Assembly (NCBI GenBank): GCA_905182725.1
Contig: CAJJCQ010000023.1
Location: 1 to 37,261 of the forward strand
Origin: an uncultured Candidatus Poseidoniales archaeon
Lineage (GTDB): Archaea > Thermoplasmatota > Poseidoniia > Poseidoniales > Poseidoniaceae
Direction of reading: 5' to 3'
DNA length: 37,261 nt
Below, one piece after another: positions 35,355 to 37,261 of the stretch (position 1 is the stretch's first letter; each line of letters starts with the position of its first letter). The notes below the pieces were generated by a model, which saw only the letters and a program-made list of their open reading frames with translations, made no database searches and had not been told where the DNA came from. Position numbers and translations under genes: made by a program.

Positions 35355-36728
35355 TCAAAGCAAGGAATACATACTAATCCCACAAAGAAGACAGACGATT
35401 GGCATGATCAGCAATTCAGCTGAAGAACGAATCCTTCCCAAATTTGCGAGTTCAGTACCCCGTTGTATGTTTGCCTTCATGCCTGGAGAATCTTCTCCAT
35501 GTACTGAAATGGCTGTATGACCGATGGACCCGTCAAGACCCTCATGTGCAAGTTCGTCTCTTGAACGAGGTTTGACCATACCCAAGAGGTAGATCGGATT
35601 ACCGATTCGAAGCGCATAAGCAGTCCATCGATGCTTGCGAACATCTCCGTCACTAAAGAGGCGAGCGGCGAATTCCGTTTTGAAGTGCTCACGCAATGTA
35701 TCTGCATGGTTTGAGGTCCATTGCTTGACGAAATTACCGAGATTCTTTTTCTTGAAGGTACTGGATTCAACTCGGATTGCACCGGTGCCATCATGCAGCA
35801 TGAAAGGAACGTTACCGTGATCGGAGCGAACATTACGCCAGTTACATTCTTCTCTCGTTGTTGTATTTCCATCAGAGTCTGTTGAAGTCACCTGTCGGCA
35901 AACATAAACCTCGTATTCCCATCTGAAATCAACACATCCGGGAATCATACGACGTGGATTCCCATCAACTACGACGTTAATCCATTGCTCAGGTGCTGGA
36001 CGGACCTGGCCAACGAGTTCTGCTGAACCGACGGACACCGAACGTACCAGCGACGTAGGTGTGTCAATCATTTGTTGCTGTTTTTTGTGTTGAAAGAATC
36101 CAATAATCAACCAGATTACGCCGATGATACTCATGACCAGTGGCGTGTACTTCATGGATGCATCCGCTTCCAAGATTTCTCCATTCGCAACAGCATCTTG
36201 TTCTGCGAGAATAAGCGTACCAAGTGAGATTGAAAGAAGTATAATGAATAAAACCATACTAATTCCAAACGTTGCAAACGTTGCAGGGATAGGTGTTCCA
36301 ACTTTCGTTGGGTGTTCAGCAAGTGCGGAACCGTCCCCATCAGCAGCATAACGGTCCTCTTGGTTCCAAGTGGAGGGGCCAGGAGCTGGAAGAATCCAGT
36401 CGTTGGGGTCATTGGTTGGACTATAGGAAGAACGGCCAAAGAACCAAGATTCCATTTCATGACCATTTTTTAACGCAGCCTCTTCCAAATCATCTGGCTG
36501 TGGTGCGTTCTTACGAACGTTATGAAGGTCGGTTTCAAGTGAAGCGGGAGAAAGCAGTGCAATCACGAAAAAGCCGAAAGCAGCGATGATTCCTCCGCCT
36601 GACATGAACGTTGCAAGACCTCCAACGACCATCAAAAGTCCAATGACCCAGCCAATCCAATTCAGCCAATGATAAGGTACGGTAAATTGAAAAAATCCTC
36701 TATCGAGATTAACACCATCGAGTGACAC
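35355..36728 (-). CDS. Membrane protein with GIDE/MULAN-like domain, paralogue 2 (GTG start)
   Basis: TSLVRSVSVGSAELVGQVRPAPE...VPFMLHDGTGAIRVESS...LRIGNPIYLLGMV; aligns with 33940-35313 along full length. Confidence 0.7.
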   Translation of the reverse strand: MSLDGVNLDRGFFQFTVPYHWLNWIGWVIGLLMVVGGLATFMSGGGIIAAFGFFVIALLSPASLETDLHNVRKNAPQPDDLEEAALKNGHEMESWFFGRSSYSPTNDPNDWILPAPGPSTWNQEDRYAADGDGSALAEHPTKVGTPIPATFATFGISMVLFIILLSISLGTLILAEQDAVANGEILEADASMKYTPLVMSIIGVIWLIIGFFQHKKQQQMIDTPTSLVRSVSVGSAELVGQVRPAPEQWINVVVDGNPRRMIPGCVDFRWEYEVYVCRQVTSTDSDGNTTTREECNWRNVRSDHGNVPFMLHDGTGAIRVESSTFKKKNLGNFVKQWTSNHADTLREHFKTEFAARLFSDGDVRKHRWTAYALRIGNPIYLLGMVKPRSRDELAHEGLDGSIGHTAISVHGEDSPGMKANIQRGTELANLGRIRSSAELLIMPIVCLLCGISMYSLL

Positions 36729-36783
36729 AGTTACTGCAATGTAGACACCTGTAAAGCATTACCTACTGAAAGAACTGTAAAAT

Positions 36784-37257
36784 TTACGGGTTTGAGGCAA
36801 GAACTCCGAATACTTTGACGAGGATTCGCTTGTCACGGCAGCCATCAAACTCAGCATAGTGAATTTGTTCCCAAGTTCCAAGGTGGAGTGTTCCATTTCG
36901 AACTGGCATCGTCACTTGTTGCCCAAGTAATTGACGTTTCAAATGTGCATCGCCGTTATCTTCTCCCGTACGGTGATGATGATACTCCTCTCCATCGTGA
37001 CCATCACGGCCATAAAATGGTGCCATTTTGTCGAGCCATTTCATAATATCATGGTGTAAACCGTGTTCAAGGTCATTCACGTAGCATGAAGCAGTGATAT
37101 GCATGGGATTCACCAGAACAAGACCGTCGTGAATACCGCTTTCTGCTACAATGCGTTCGACATCTTCCGTTATACAGCGGATTTCATACCGTTCATCCGT
37201 GTTGATCCATAATTCTTCGACATAGGTGGCTGCTTGGCCAGTAATGAGTTCGCCCAT
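36784..37257 (-). CDS. yjbQ: YjbQ / UPF0047 family protein (possibly truncated at window edge)
   Basis: GLVLVNPMHITASCYVNDLEHGLHHDIMKWLDKMAP, DGDAHLKRQLLGQQVTMPVRNGTLHLGTWEQIHYAEFDG region. Confidence 0.9.
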   Translation of the reverse strand: MGELITGQAATYVEELWINTDERYEIRCITEDVERIVAESGIHDGLVLVNPMHITASCYVNDLEHGLHHDIMKWLDKMAPFYGRDGHDGEEYHHHRTGEDNGDAHLKRQLLGQQVTMPVRNGTLHLGTWEQIHYAEFDGCRDKRILVKVFGVLASNP

Positions 37258-37261
37258 ATAC

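Noticed and set aside
1-37261. CRISPR arrays, transposases, integrases, phage genes, rRNA and tRNA genes
   Set aside because: No regularly spaced direct repeats, mobile-element proteins or RNA gene signatures were seen by eye; a tRNAscan-SE/CRISPR-finder run would be needed to exclude them formally.

Overview
The window reads as a compact archaeal genome segment, most likely Marine Group II / Poseidoniales-type Euryarchaeota. That lineage call is an inference from gene content (aRF1, aIF2-beta, aTrm56, class I LysRS, archaeal UMP kinase, NOG1-like GTPase, alongside bacterial-type LipB, FolB/FolP and CarAB) and was not tested by a search. I found about 37 plausible genes with very short intergenic gaps and many 1-8 nt overlaps. 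I saw no tRNA, rRNA, CRISPR array, transposon or phage genes. Most genes are housekeeping. The least explained parts are: (1) a tight four-gene operon RND/MMPL exporter -> ABA4-like -> DUF2071 -> DCC/DUF393 behind a clear TATA box positioned for leaderless transcription; (2) two tandem membrane paralogues with a GIDE/MULAN-like domain next to a thiolase; (3) a Nob1-like PIN domain fused to a long TPR-like helical region; (4) a membrane-anchored M28 peptidase with an N-terminal SAP domain; (5) a LemA-DHH-TraB operon with a perfect 7-1-7 palindrome in its divergent upstream region. I did not find a feature that is unambiguously a new system. Items 1-3 are the best candidates for follow-up.
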